Numbered from the stretch's first letter, positions 26,311-38,692 are shown. The stretch: DNA of 64,000 bases from Turbatrix aceti (GCA_963969345.1 OZ017770.1:7325246-7389245), one strand, 5' to 3'. A program made the numbers and translations. Notes: generated from the sequence alone by a model not told the origin.

Positions 26311-26460
26311 CGCGCTCGCTCTGCTCGCGCTCTTGAGCAATTCAATTTTTCATGCTCGCTCTGCTCATGCTCATTGAGCACTCCAATTTTTCGCGCTCGC
26401 TCCGCTCGCGCTCGTGAGCTGAGCAGGAGCGAGCAGTGAGCAGGAGCAATTTAGTGAGCA
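26311..26460. repeat. 41-bp tandem repeat block B
   Basis: Three units starting near 26311, 26352 and 26392, with the same alternation as block A (GCGCTC, ATGCTC, GCGCTC core endings) and the same inverted core at the right end (26420-26440). The matching order of variants shows that the whole block, not single units, was duplicated. Confidence 0.8.
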
Positions 26461-26820
26461 TCGAACAACTCTGCTGCAGACAGAAGACGGACACGCGGTA
26501 TTGGTGCACTCTGTGCTAATGAGTGGTTCTACGTGAAACATTTTGCTAAGATTCTGGGATACAAAAACATTTTCCAGCCTCTCGTGTAGGACGCATTCGG
26601 AACACACCTTGCTGCCATCTGAGAGTGAGGTTATGGGTGATCGGGGGTGCCGTTGGCAAACCTCTTCCCTGAAAAATAAAAAAAACCATAAACACCAGAG
26701 AACCTGCAGAATACACCGGACCGCGTGCAAACGGCGTGAATGGAAGAATTCTTTACTTTAGGTCAGTAAAAAATGCTAACATGCTTTTAGCACACAAAAA
26801 AATTGCAGCCGTTTGCACGG

Positions 26821-28503
26821 TCACCGGTGATAAAAAAAGCGACAAAGGAAGTGAATGAACGGACTCTTGAAGGTTAAAAGAAGCATATTAGAACGAGGCT
26901 CAAACCCTGTCGTATCGTTATTCGTATTCCATGCTTGTTTGAGTTCGGTTTTAATATCCGAATTTTTGAAGCAGAAGATGTAAGCTATCAAAAATCCCTA
27001 AAAAGGACGATTTTTTATACCGGAAGTAAAAAATTGGCAACCCACGTAGTTGCTGTGAACGAAAAGAAAAAGCGCATGGAACGCAAAAGCGACATAGCCC
27101 TGTTTGTCAAACAATAGCGGCACAAGAAGAAAAATATCGTAAAAAAAGTAAGTAGCACCGATGCCAAAAGCAAGAATAAACAATGATGATGCGAGTTTTC
27201 TGAAAATTAATCATTTCTAAACTGTCTGTGTTTCGGGACTTTCCCACCGATAACGAGGACCGTCAGTGAGATGAGCTTCGCGCTGTACTTTCATAAACAG
27301 TTCTCTGCCAATATTTGCGTATACAACGAGTTGAGCTATCGTAATGACAAAACGTGGAATTCTCAGAATCAAATCTGTGCTTTCATGACAATTGGAAACC
27401 CAATACCTAAAAGTGCTATCTTAATCCGCTGAAAAGTCCAGTCATTGTCTTACAGTGTATTGTCGTAGAAAACTTTGACAAGCGCCCAAGCCGCAATGAC
27501 GATAAACGGTAGTACTGGAAAAGAACGACCCTTACCTGTCATTGACAAATTCTAGAAACTCACGCCATCCACCTATAATGTAAGGAATCGGTGAGATGTC
27601 GTTGAATACATAGAAGTAAATAATGTTGTGCAAGTACAGGCCCTCGACTAGAATCCAAAAGTATGAAGCAAGTATGAAGTAGTTCCAAAATGTTATAAAT
27701 AATTTATCTCCAAACGACGAATCCAGTACAAACTGCAAACGTTTGCAGTTTTTTTTAAAAAAATAATCTGTGCTGCTTTGCTTACCTTGGTGCATTCGAA
27801 TACTTCTGGAGGAGTACGGTAAAATGAATGAACGCATTCGGCTGCCGAGATTATAAATCGAAGCAAAAAAGCGATAAAAAGGTTGAAGTGCATTAAATGC
27901 CGACCAGATTTAAATTTTTTTAACCCGATAAAAGCTATAATCGCAGTTAGAACAGCCAAGGACGATAAAATGTATGAGACAAACGTAACATATCGAATGA
28001 CTATCGTAATTTGTGTCTAAAAAATTTTCAATTTTTGAGGAAATGTTCTGCCAAAAACATACTAATTTATCAAGGGGTACTTCACCGGTCAAGTTTTGAG
28101 AATACTTGCAATATTTATACACGGATACCAAGTCGTGTTCATCTTCCCAGACTCCGTCCAGACAGCGTCGTTCAACGTAACCGTTTTCCGGAGGCCTCGT
28201 ATCTATCGCCCACGATGCACAGGGCGATCTGGCAGTTGTAAATGGCGCTGTGGCATTCCAGCAAGTTATGCCGTCAAAAAAATATTTACAATAATTGGCT
28301 ATAAATTGTTATAAATTTTGTAAAGTTCATTTAAAGTAAAACAAACCTGGATATTCTACGATATCGTTCAACTGGTTACAAACTTTACGAAAAAAACGAC
28401 CCCGTAGCTTGTTGATGGTGGCATTAGAGCTACCCACTACGCTGTATTGAAACTGTAAGTTTTTAAAATGTCCATCATTTATATTGTCCGTTGTGAAGTT
28501 CAT
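26821..28503 (-). CDS. Class B (secretin-family) peptide hormone GPCR
   Basis: Receptor for a peptide hormone of unknown identity. The first clear exon starts at the ATG 28501-28503. The hormone-receptor domain is recognisable by DGITCWNATAP and ENGYVERRCLDGVWE. TM1-TM2 run YILSSLAVLTAIIAFIGL and HLMHFNLFIAFLLRFI. TM3 carries the diagnostic FILASYFWILVEGLYLHN. TM4 is VLPFIVIAAWALV, TM5 is ILRIPRFVITIAQLVVYANI and TM6 begins KLASSLFILAFG. TM7 is GFLIAYIFCFKNSDIKTEL, reached by splicing across 26982-27026. Stop at 26821. No signal peptide is visible in the first exon, and the acceptor directly before the ATG (2 bases) means an upstream exon or a spliced leader is likely. The TM3-TM4 exon junction near 27540-27590 is uncertain. 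Confidence 0.82.
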
Positions 28504-29245
28504 TTCTGAAAAAAATACAACTGGGAATTTTAGAAGAGAGAGATTACTGTCAAATGACTGCAATGTTGACAGAAACAAAATGTTATCTAGTGCAACAAAA
28601 AATTCATTTTACTAAAATTCTCGAGCAAACAAGTCAATGTAGACAAAAACGGTCAATGATGCTGCATCATAAAGCCAAGAATATCCATTAAGGTTTTCTA
28701 TTTTGGATTGTTTTAAAACGTAATTTTAAAGAAAACCGTCAAAAAAAGCAGCCATGTTTTTTTTTGCTGCTTGAGGCGCCAATCAAGAGTTTTTGTATGG
28801 AAGTGAATCGTCGCCAAGTGATTACTCGTATCTTCCTACCCTAATGCATTATCAACAGCCTAAAGGTCACAGTCTACTTGCCTAATCACGTGCTTAGTTT
28901 TGTACCACGGCGTGAGAGACTGATTTATGCGTAGAACAGCATAAAATTATTTTTTGTACGTCAGCGATAGTCGGCTGTATATAAACCGCCGCTTTTGTGG
29001 CTTTTAAGGAAAGGGGGGGGGGGGATAAAGCGACCAGATTCTCAGGCGCTTGGGAAAAAGATATGTCTATCATCTCTATCATTGTCTGCAAGGCGGAATC
29101 GTCACAATTATCAGTGTTGTCAACATTATTTTATTGGTAGTGAGCCAGAATGAATCGCTCGAGTCAGGCCTTGTTTATTCGGGCATTCAGCAAAACCATT
29201 ACATTAATTACAATAATATTACGTTAAAAAGCCCAGATTTTCTCA
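28504..29245. other. Intergenic or upstream region of the class B GPCR
   Basis: No coding exon could be supported. It holds a G run near 29010-29022 and a reverse-strand polyadenylation signal TTTATT at 29174-29179 for the next gene. A missing signal-peptide exon of the GPCR could be here. Confidence 0.45.
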
Positions 29246-29648
29246 TCACAAATCTTCTTCGTCACTGGCAGCAGCGGCTTCTCTTTGCTCTTCTTCGATT
29301 TCGGCATACCGCTTAAGCATCTCTTAAAAGTTTGAAGAATCCAGACACGTTTACGTCTTGTAAATTATTACTTACTGTCATTGCCACAGCAAAAATTTAT
29401 GCCACACTTTGAAACCACGCACATGTACGGCTTGGGGCACTTGTTGGATTGGTCGTGTGGAACACAGCTCAGAATGGACCCGTCTGTCTTTCGTTTAACA
29501 GACCAACCCAAAGGACAGTACTCGTCTAAATAGTTTCTGCAGTGACTTATAAGTATGAACCATGCTTACCTGAAGTGCATGACGCTGAATAGACAATGTC
29601 GGCAATGCAAAGCAGAATACAAATAGCAAACAGTGCACCAACGCGCAT
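29246..29648 (-). CDS. Small secreted lustrin-cysteine-type protein
   Basis: A predicted secreted protein of 101 residues. Exons 29570-29648, 29376-29525 and 29246-29322 sum to exactly 306 bases. The signal peptide is MRVGALFAICILLCIADIVYSA. One cysteine-rich domain follows, with spacing CPLGW...DGSILSC...NKCPKPYMCVVSKCGINFCC, which fits the lustrin-cysteine or EB-type repeats common in nematode secreted proteins. An acidic helix tail ends the protein (EEEQREAAAASDEEDL). The middle exon uses the acceptor ATTTAG at 29526-29531. A CTGCAG site a few bases upstream would give a premature stop. Function unknown. Confidence 0.72.
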
Positions 29649-30196
29649 CGTCAGGGAAAGATCGATTTGAGTTCCTTTCCTCAGACGATGTGGCTCCTGA
29701 GATGTATAAAATCTTGATAAGCGAATACGACACAGATCGAGGTCATCGTTGACTCTTTTTTGTTTCAGGTCGGAACGAACGTATCGATAAGCGCACCTTT
29801 TCGGGTTTGCCCAAACTTTGCGTGTTGCATTTTAATCACAATTTCACGTTCTTTTTCGTTTTTTCGACATTGTTTCAATCAGACCGTGGCTTCACCTTGT
29901 TTCACGTAAATTGTGTTTAAAACAATCAAAAAATGTCATTTCTGTGTTCTGGGATTGTAAATGTAAAATTTAACGTTGAAAACTATAACGTCCGCGCATT
30001 GCTTTTCCCTGCCCATTTTGTCCAACTTTAAATATCATAGACGTTTTTATTCGATTCATCTTTCTCAAGGCAGCAATAACATCAAGAATCTAGTAATACG
30101 AGTAGATAGACTAATAGATAGACTAGTTGAGACTCTTGAGGCACCATTTTTGAAATCACGAACCCGAAAAAACTGTAAAAACCGTAGTGTTTTTTT
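29649..30196. other. Intergenic region, no gene seen
   Basis: AT-rich spacer upstream of the small secreted gene and downstream of ATAD1. A short tandem repeat with units like AGATAGACTA occurs around 30104-30127. Confidence 0.5.
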
Positions 30197-31406
30197 CTAG
30201 ATGAGCTTATGGGAGGCAGAGATGAGCGTGACACGTTCGTTCAGGTACTGATCAAGGGCAACGTCAAGATCGTTGAACTCGAGAATGAGTTCCTCGTCCA
30301 GGGGGTCGCTTTCATGGTCATCGTCACTGAAAGCCATCATATTAAATAAAATAGGTTTGCATTTATGTTAGAACAACGTAAGCTAGGCTTTCTAAGTTTT
30401 TTTGTTACTTAGTGCAATAAAAACTCACTCGTCCATATGATAGGTGGCAGAAAAGCGCGTGAGAGCGGCAGTATTGCACACTTCTTTGATCTCAGCACCC
30501 GAAAGGCCCGCGGAACGCTCAGCGAGGGCGTCGATGTGCTCGTCGGTCAGCTTGTGCTTCGTGAGCTGGAGGAGAATCTTGTAGATTTCAGCACGTGCCT
30601 GAATGTCGGGTTTGTCGATGAGGAAAGTCATGGGAAGACGACGACGGATGGCTTCGTCGAGTGCCTCAGGGCGATTCGTAGCTCCCATGATGACGATTCT
30701 GTCGTCAGTGCTGGCAAATCCGTCCCAGTACATCATGAACTGGGTCTTCATGATGGTGCTGGTTTCATCGTCGTACTGCGAGCGCTGACGAAGAAAAGAG
30801 TCAATTTCGTCAATAAAAATGATTGTCGGCTGGAGTTTGCGAGCCTGAAATACGAGTCATTAAAACTCGTGCCCACCCGCCAATAATTTATTTATTAAAA
30901 CCTACCAGGGTAAACAACGCGGCACACAGCTTCGGAGTTTCGCCGTACCACTTGTCCGTCAAAAGCGATACATCGACATTGATGAAACGCGCGTTGGCGC
31001 TCCGAGCGACAGCACGAGCAATCAGGGTCTTGCCGCAGCCAGGTGGCCCGTAAAGCAGGATGCCTTTGGACGGCTTCAGCAGCTTGTTTTTGAGCAAAGC
31101 AGCACCTCGACGCAGGGGAATGATGAGTCGGCTGGTAATACTGCGGATAACATCGTGGTATCCCCCGATGTGCCGCCAGTCGACGCCCTCTTCCTCCGGG
31201 ACGAGCATGCTTGCAAGACGCGCTTCGTACTTGGTCAGTTCGATGTTGTCTGGGATATTGAGCTTCTTGCGATCTACCTGGCGCATGCTATCTTCCTTGT
31301 CATCCAAAGAAGCGAGTATTTTGACGGAGATCTTGTACGTGATGTACAGACTAGCCGACATGAACCCAAGCTTGACAAGAGCCATCACGGCATCGGCAGA
31401 CACCAT
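30197..31406 (-). CDS. ATAD1: ATAD1/Msp1 AAA+ ATPase, outer-membrane protein extractase
   Basis: Removes mislocalised tail-anchored proteins from the mitochondrial outer membrane and peroxisomes. In neurons it also disassembles receptor complexes. Four exons. The first encodes an N-terminal membrane anchor (LGFMSASLYITYKISVKIL) and runs into the AAA domain. Walker A is GPPGCGKTLIARAVA, Walker B is IIFIDEIDSFL, sensor 1 is IVIMGATNRPEALDEAI and the arginine finger is in the following RRRLP. DKWYGE is the family pore loop. A C-terminal acidic and helical tail (ESDPLDEELILEFNDLDVAL) comes from the last exon (about 30197-30328). The normal family length of about 360-370 residues is matched. The start codon is preceded by CTTTAG with only 3 bases between. 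It shares its upstream region with the Rap exchange factor gene. Confidence 0.93.
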
Positions 31407-31883
31407 GGCCTAAAGACAGCTGGCTCGTTATACCAAGAATCAAAAACACGGTTTAGCACAACGCGTCACATCAATAGCGCGGTGAACTTAAGGAGTACTT
31501 AGAAACGCAAACAAAAAGCTCCTCACCCCGACAAGAATGGGAATGAACAAAACCTCACAAACCAGTCAATGCGACTAGCATTTGTTCTTTTTTCGTGCTA
31601 AGATGAGTTATGTCGCGCGCTGTCGCAAACAATCTCTGCAAGGTCTTTTTGGTGATCACGCTATTATTGTTTCTTACACGTTTAGCGCGTTTTTAAGTAT
31701 CTTCCGATGACTTTATCCGAACTTGATCCCTTGCTTACAGCTGCCTCCGTTTCAGCAAAATTCGTCATTTTGCTGTCTATGGGAATTGAATTGATTCACT
31801 CGCAAGATTCACATATGGAGGTGCTAATTAATGTTGTTTAATTTTACGCATGTTTGTGAGTATCATTGAATCTGCCTTGCCTG
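31407..31883. promoter_or_regulatory. Shared upstream region of ATAD1 (-) and PDZ-GEF (+)
   Basis: Head-to-head start codons lie 477 bases apart, so both genes probably draw on this segment for transcription. No TATA box was seen in either direction. Confidence 0.5.
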
Positions 31884-34800
31884 ATGTACTTGAACAACGC
31901 AAGGTTCTACGAGTCGCTGAGCCGCCAGCCAAAGGATCGAACAGATGAGGTTTGTATTTTTTTTCACTGCTGCGATTGATGGTCAGCGATAGTTTTATGA
32001 AAAACGTCGTAACTCTTCTTTTCAGGATCTCAACGTTATCTACAACAATCTTCGCAAATTGGATATTTTTAACTGCCTCAATGATGCACCTTTGCGTGTG
32101 GTATGCCAGACCGCCAGACTTGAACGGCAGCCAGCAAATCACGTTTTGTTCAGGTGCTTAATCTCTTATGTTTATGCAATTACGCGGAGTGGGGATTTTC
32201 AGGAAAGGACAAGTCGCCACGTGCTGGTATATTCTGTTAAGTGGTTCAGTCTACATGAACAAGCAGATCTACATGCCGATTGGATGGTGAGACGGGCTTT
32301 AAAATATGTTTATCCCATTCATTCTAACGCCAATCTGTTTTTTTTCCGTAAGAAAAAGCGCGCGTGTTTGTGAACGCTCATTCTTGTCCTTGTTAAAGCC
32401 AAGGAGGGCTATTGTTACTTCTCCGCGTTGTTTTGAGTATTGATTCTACGCAAGCAGACGTTTTTGACTGATTTTTATTCCACTAATCCTTCATACATTA
32501 CACTTTCGATTTTTTGAAGAGCTTTTTCTTATGTCTACCAGTTCGAAAATCTCACCTTTTTTTCGGATTTATAGAGTATTAGTGACATTTTCATGCGGAT
32601 TTGCGCATTAGTCTATTGGCTTTTCTCCGTGTCGTTTTTGAATATGGTCACTTGCCAACGGTTTTGAACAAGTGTGAAAAAAAGGTGTCGAACAAAGGAA
32701 GGGGGAGGATTGATAAGACCCTGCGCCCGCCGCGCACTGCTGGGTACTACTGACCATGTTATCTATGCACTGACTACCACCAGTCGCTCGACTCGCCTCG
32801 CTATTCTTTCTAATCGTTCTCATCGTAAACGCCCCGGGTGGCACTCGCATGATTTGTTTTGATAGTGTTCCTTTTGTTTATGTGAGATAGAGATAAGGCC
32901 CAGCCATACACGCCGCCGCGCCATCATCCAGTAGTACGTGTATGGTTTTTCCAATTTTTGTTCAGTCAAAACAATTCGGTAGGCGATTCTTCTCTTTCCC
33001 CCTCTGTCTGCTATGCCTTCCGTTCGGTTTTACGATCGTTGTTTCAACCACCACCACCAGCAACAACAAAACGTAACAGTTTTGCTTGAGCCTTTTCAAT
33101 CTGTTTACGATTTGATATTGACATCGTTGGTTTTCGCAATTATTGCACTTACATCTCATATTGATTGTGCTGTTTTTCGAACTGCGCAAATTTGACTTTT
33201 GCGTGGTGTTTCATGTTGTGTCGAGCAGCCTAAGGTAGAAGAGACCTTCAAATTCCATTTGTTTGATGGTCTGTTCCATCGTTTGTAAATTGTTTTATTT
33301 TTTTCACGTATGTGTATCGGAAGTGAAAATAGGCCCAACCGCAGTAGGTTTTGCGTTGAGGAGAGAGTGAAGAGGAGTGAAGGATTTATTATATTATAAA
33401 TTATTATTCAAACTCTTTTTTTTCCGCCTTTAGGTTGACAAAAGCGTATTTTTTGGCGTCATTAATATGTACATATTGTATTCTATTTTACCAATCTAAC
33501 AAAAAGTTTGTCTCACGATCTTTACTTATTTTTCAGCTTCGGAAAACGTAATGGAATGAACCTGAGGCGTAACAGTGATTGCGTCTTGCTGCAGAACTCT
33601 GACATCATTGTTGTAAGTTTTATTTTTATTTTTTTTTTGAAAAAGTTTATGTACGGAAAAAAAGATTTGGTGTGCTTCTAAAACTTTTAATTGCCTACAA
33701 AAAAGATGCGGAATGGGAATCATTACTGCTAACTGTGCGAGCAACACCGCTTTATTGAATACATTCTTTTTTTGGTGTTGTTGTTGTACACTGCCGGCAT
33801 TTGGCGACACAAGCCGGCCAAAATAAAAAAAAATTTGTAATGCGCTCCTGACGTATGTAGGCAAAAAAGGTCAGTCTTCCTCTCCTCTTTTTGAAAAGGT
33901 CAGAGGTAGCCTAGCCGATTTTAATGACTCCCATTCTGCAACTACATGTTTTGCAACCTGTAAGCTCGCTTATGGCTGTGGCTGATAAAGGAGAACACTG
34001 CTACTGACATGTTATCATGCCAGTTAGCGAACAGGTTGGACTAGACAGACGCCTGCACAAAACCGCCCATTTGAACAGTCCCCGGGCGTCTTCCAACCCC
34101 TTGATGAATTAATTGCTAATAACTTGTTGCAGATTGACTATCCTGACGTGCAGCGTATTCCAGTTCATCATCACGCTAATCCACTGGCTTCCACTACTTT
34201 TGGAACCCAAACAATAGGTTACAACCACGGAAACCTGACTTCTGACGCTTTGAATCACCTATCAGCGTCCGGTTTCCATAAAAAATTGCAAAGCTTGGAT
34301 TTATCCAGCCATCAGAGAGGTAACCAGCTGCAGCGGCCATCTGGACCCCCTAGAGTGCCCTCGCCAGCGCCCCCTTCGCGTTCTGTCGACGGTGGCAAAC
34401 GACCGATGGCTCATCAATGTGTAAGTTTTTTTTGGCCTGCGGTTTAGGCGTCTTATGATGTGTTTTTTATTCTATTTTCTAAATGCATAAACGTTTCATT
34501 TTTAGCAACAACCGCTCAAGTGGTACGTCTCGCCACCCATCGTTCAGGCAGCGCTTGCACCCCATCAGCGTACTTCCTCTGTCGGTCCGCACACCGTGCA
34601 GATGCAGGTGAACGAAGGCGGTGTTCGGACTGATAACAGCCACGCGGCAGCGATATCGGTCAGCAACTTTGGTAATAGTGCAGGTCCCATTGTTGTTTCT
34701 ACGACTGGCGGGATTGTCTCGCCTTCGGGGGTATGTCTGAGGAGCGTCGTGCCTCCGCCGAGCAGCAAAAATCCGGCGCCACCACCTCCACCCCCACCAC

Positions 34801-37800
34801 CGCCTCCACCGACCCTGCACAGCGGAACCTCATCGCCAGCCTCGACTTCCTCGTGCATCGGTTCTTCTGTTCGCTCTTCCGAGCAACAAGACCACGCGCC
34901 AGGCGTACCTTCGACTCATCGGGTGAACAAAACCCGATTTCCATTCGCTCGAAAGGTATTGATTTCCCTAATTTTGTTAGCGCTAATTTCCTGCTAATTT
35001 GGGCGCATTGCAGAATTCGGATGATGTGGGAAGCATGACCGTCAAAGTTCGCACGCTCTCTGGAAATCAGACTTCTATATCGAACATGGCTCGACGACTA
35101 CGCGCACGCAGCACCGCATCGTCCTCCACGACCGACGGTGACGACTTTACCGGACTCCCCGAGGCAGTCGTCGACAGCGAAGACGAAGACGAGGAATCCA
35201 TTCCCTCGCACGATTCCTACCAAGAGCTCAAAGATAACGTACGGGAGTGCCTTGAAAAAGAACCATCCGAAAGGAATAGCGACGACATATCTATCTTAAT
35301 GGTAAGCCATTGCTTTGCTTTTAAAAAAATATTTAGAAGGGCGCATTATCTCGCGGCCCGATCCTTTTGCTTGCTAGCGCATCCAGTTTGTTTGCGATCT
35401 TTCCGCCTACAAAATCTACTGTGTTGATGATTTAGGAATTCATGCAACAAATGCCTGCCTTAGCTTGTCTGCCGCTCAGCATCAAGCGCCAGTTGTGCCT
35501 TAAGATGGTTTTTGCGGTCGTCGCAGAAGCAGGGACTGTCATTCTGCAACACGGCGAAAAGATTGACTCGTGGTTAGTTTTTTTTGGGGGGTGAATGTCA
35601 TTGATAGACTTAATTTGTCTGATTTTAGGTCAGTGGTGGTCAACGGTGCGGTCGAGCACGTCAAGGCAAACGGCGAACGAGTCGAGTACCGACTCGGCGA
35701 CTGCTTCGGTGCCGAACCCATTCCTGCAGCTCAATTTCACGATGGAGAGATGCGAACGCTCGTCGATGACTGCGAATTTGTACTCGTCGAACACTCAGAT
35801 TACTGCACGATCATGTCAACCGTGCATCAGCACATCGAAAAGGAATCTGACAATCTCACCGGCGAAATCGTGAGCGAAACCGAACGCCGGATGGTTGGGA
35901 CACAGGTTGTGCTCGTCCTCATCAAAGGCAAGCCTGACAAACTCATCCAACAACTCATGGAAGACGTCGATACAACTGCGGACGCGCACTACGTTGAGGA
36001 CTTTCTTCTCATGTATCGGGTATTCATCTTCGATCCCATGACCATCATGAACAGACTCCTGGCGTGGTTTAACGATCCCGCACTCACCGATCGCGTGGCC
36101 CGAATAATGCTACTCTGGGTGAACAATCACTTTAACGACTTTGAAGTGAGCAAGGATATGACAAACGTACTCGAAACCATCGAAGCCCAATTCGAGAGTC
36201 GTGCGCTCTACAACCAACAGGCGCTGCTCAACATCACCTGTAGCGTTAAATCGCGCCCCCGAACTGTCACGCTGACGAGATCCAATCGTGATCAAGAACT
36301 TGCTTTCAACCTGCTTGGCGGCAAACAAATTGGACATGGACTGTTCGTCTCCTACGTCGAACCGGGTTCCATGGCCGACAGGTGTGGGCTCAAACGAGGC
36401 GACGAGGTGAGCTTGACAGCTTTTTTGTTTGTCCTTGGCGCTAATGCTTTGTTTTTCAGATTTTGGAAGTCAACAACCAGAGCTACCGAAACATGAGTCA
36501 GCAGCGAGCCCTCGATATCCTCAGGGAGAGCACCCATCTCAGCTTCACCGTGAAGTCCAACATGATGAGTTTCAAGGAAATGCTCCTCCACCAGGAGAAA
36601 ACCAAGGGCCAGGCCGGCGACGACGTCACCGACGCTACGATGTTGGCAGCGCCGACTGTCAATGGGACAGTCGGCAGGTTCCAGAAAAAAAACATGATCG
36701 GTAATCACGAAAGGCGATCGACTCTAAACGTTTTACCTCCCTCAGGCAACGCCGAGCGACCCACGTCTTCGACGACGACATGGTCCGTGAGTAGCAGCAG
36801 CAGCACGACCTCTTCCACCGGGTCAACCAATCGGTCATCTGTCTTTGAGAAGCTTTTTGGCATGCTCAAAGGCTCTAACCAGTCCACCGAGACGGCGCCA
36901 GTTTTTTCTGATGATATGCGCGGCGGAAATCACACGCTGCGGCCAAGCCGATCGAATCCCGACATCTCGGCGAACCTGATTAGATCCGCAGCCCATGCAG
37001 GACTTTCGGGATTCCCGGGATCGAGCTCGTCGTGCGAACAGGCAATCAAGATCTATCGCAGCGACCAGTCCGTCCGCTATCTCACAATCTATCCCGAAAC
37101 GACGGCGAAGAACGTCGTACAACTAGCCTTGCAGGAATTTGGAATGATGAACGAGGGCTCCAGCGCCGATTGGTCACTCTGTGAGTGCACCATCACGCCC
37201 GAAGGTGTCAACAAGCAGCGCCGACTTCCCGACGAAATGCAAAACCTTGCAGACCGCATTGCATTGAATAGCAGATTTTATCTCAAAAACAACCATCGAT
37301 CCGAAAACCTTATCCCAGACGAATTGGCCCCAGAAATTTTGAAAGAGTCCCGAGTAACCCTTCACACCCTTAATGCCCAGTTTGTCGCTACGCAACTCAC
37401 GCTCCAGGATTTTGCTGTTTTTTCATCCATCGAACCGACCGAGTACGTAGACAACCTCTTTGGCATCGATTCCGCCTTCGGGTGGACTCAGTTGTCAGAT
37501 TTTGAACGCCTGTTCAACCGCGAGATGTGGTGGGTAGTCACCGAAGTATGCAGCGAGCGAAACCTCAACAAGCGCGTCAAACTCATCAAGAAATTCATCA
37601 AAATTGCGCGACATTGCCGAGATCTCCGAAATTTCAATTCCATGTTCGCGATTGTCAGCGGATTGGAAAAGCCGGCTGTGAGGAGACTGACTCACTCCTG
37701 GGAGAGAATATCGGGCAAGTACCTTAAAATGCTCGCTGACGTGCAACAGCTGATGGATCCGTCACGGAACATGTCTAAGTATCGTCAACACCTGGCGTCT

Positions 37801-38692
37801 GTCGCGATGGATCCTCCGGTCATCCCCATCTACCCGATCCTCAGAAAAGATCTTATTTTCTCCCACGAAGCGAATCCGACATACATTGGCAAGCTGGTAA
37901 ACTTCGAGAAGCTTCGCATGATTGCGCGTATTATTCGGTCTATCACGAGGTTGTCAAGCGTGCAGTATGACGTCGAAATCATGACTCAACCGGTAGGATT
38001 TTTCACTGGAGTCAAAAATAATAATAGAGGCTTTTAAGGGATTTTCGGGAGACATGTCAGCAGCAACGAGCAGGAAACCCGCGAACGGGTCCTCGGGCAC
38101 GAAGCAGCTCAGCAATCAATCGCGCAAGAAGCTCTACGAACAGACCCTTATGCTTCAAAAAGTCAAAACCTACCTCGCGTCGTTGAATGTCGTCGAATCG
38201 GAGTTGGATCTCGATAGGATGTCTCTGGAGTGTGAAACGCAGGTCACGGGATCGTTTGCCCTTGGTGTCGGAGCATTCGCAGGAGGACAACACAAGCGAC
38301 GCGGACCGTCGCCGTCTCCTAGCAGCTTGTCATCACACTCGAATCAGTCTGACCAGCGAGGGCAGCCGCAAAAACTGACACCGAAATTTGGTAAGCACAC
38401 TACTACCACTTTCCATTGTCTATTCATCACGCATATTGATTTTTCAGGTGTTGAGTCACCACAGGCAGTGCAGAAGATGCTCAACCTCGTCCAAACATCT
38501 CGTGTTAAGGCACAACCTCAACCGCGTGCGCTACAACCTCCCCATCCTCCTCCCACAGCGAAAAAAATAACTACTCCAAAAGGCAGCGGAACAACACCGC
38601 AACTCATGCGTCGAACGCCATCTCTCAACGCCAAGAGCCACTCTCTGCCGGAGCACAAAGAGCGGGGTGTGGATGTCGGTCCCGGAGACTGA
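31884..38692 (+). CDS. pxf-1: PDZ-GEF / RapGEF2-6 type Rap guanine nucleotide exchange factor
   Basis: Activates Rap GTPases at junctions and membranes. Twelve exons (31884-31949, 32026-32153, 32203-32286, 33537-33612, 34133-34420, 34506-34955, 35014-35301, 35436-35572, 35629-36406, 36460-37992, 38039-38390, 38448-38692) sum to 1475 codons, 1474 residues. Domains by approximate residue: cyclic-nucleotide-binding-like 1 at 23-115 (DLNVIY, WYILLSGSV, CFGKR), disordered and proline-rich to about 400, cyclic-nucleotide-like 2 at 461-560 (EFMQQMPALA), RasGEF-N at 590-700, PDZ at 715-800 (PGSMADRCGLKRGDE), Ras-association at 958-1050 (TPEGVNKQRRLPD) and RasGEF at 1068-1276 (HCRDLRNFNSMFAIVSGLE). 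A disordered tail follows. Having both cyclic-nucleotide-like domains resembles vertebrate RapGEF6. Exon 11 uses an unusual TTTTAAG acceptor. A 1250-base intron (32287-33536) interrupts domain 1. AATAAA at 39247-39252. Confidence 0.95.
34775..34813 (+). repeat. Proline-codon run in the PDZ-GEF linker
   Basis: Eleven consecutive proline codons inside exon 6 of the PDZ-GEF gene, written with mixed CCA, CCT, CCC and CCG codons. The codon mix argues for selection on the protein tract (an SH3, WW or EVH1 ligand type) rather than recent slippage. Confidence 0.8.

Larger units (their letters stand above)
25823..26497. mobile_element. Putative non-autonomous element: imperfect terminal inverted repeats around two 41-bp repeat blocks
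   Basis: The outer ends match imperfectly in inverted orientation: CGCGCTGTCTTCTG at 25823 against the reverse complement of CAGAAGACGGACACGCG at 26481-26497. A better inner pair is CTGCAGACCAGAGTTGTTC (25929-25947) against the reverse complement of GAACAACTCTGCTGCAG (26463-26479). Inside are two near-identical blocks (25965-26140 and 26311-26460). Each has three roughly 41-bp units containing GCTCGCTCTGCTCGCGCTC followed by an inverted copy (GAGCAGGAGCGAGCA). There is no transposase frame. The structure suggests a MITE-like element, but target-site duplications were not identified. Confidence 0.45.

Noticed and set aside
25965..26460. CRISPR-like array
   Set aside because: Spacers are themselves repeated, units contain inverted copies, and the genome is eukaryotic.
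30437..31502. Plus-strand frames opposite ATAD1
   Set aside because: Antisense shadows of the AAA domain; Walker motifs read only on the minus strand.
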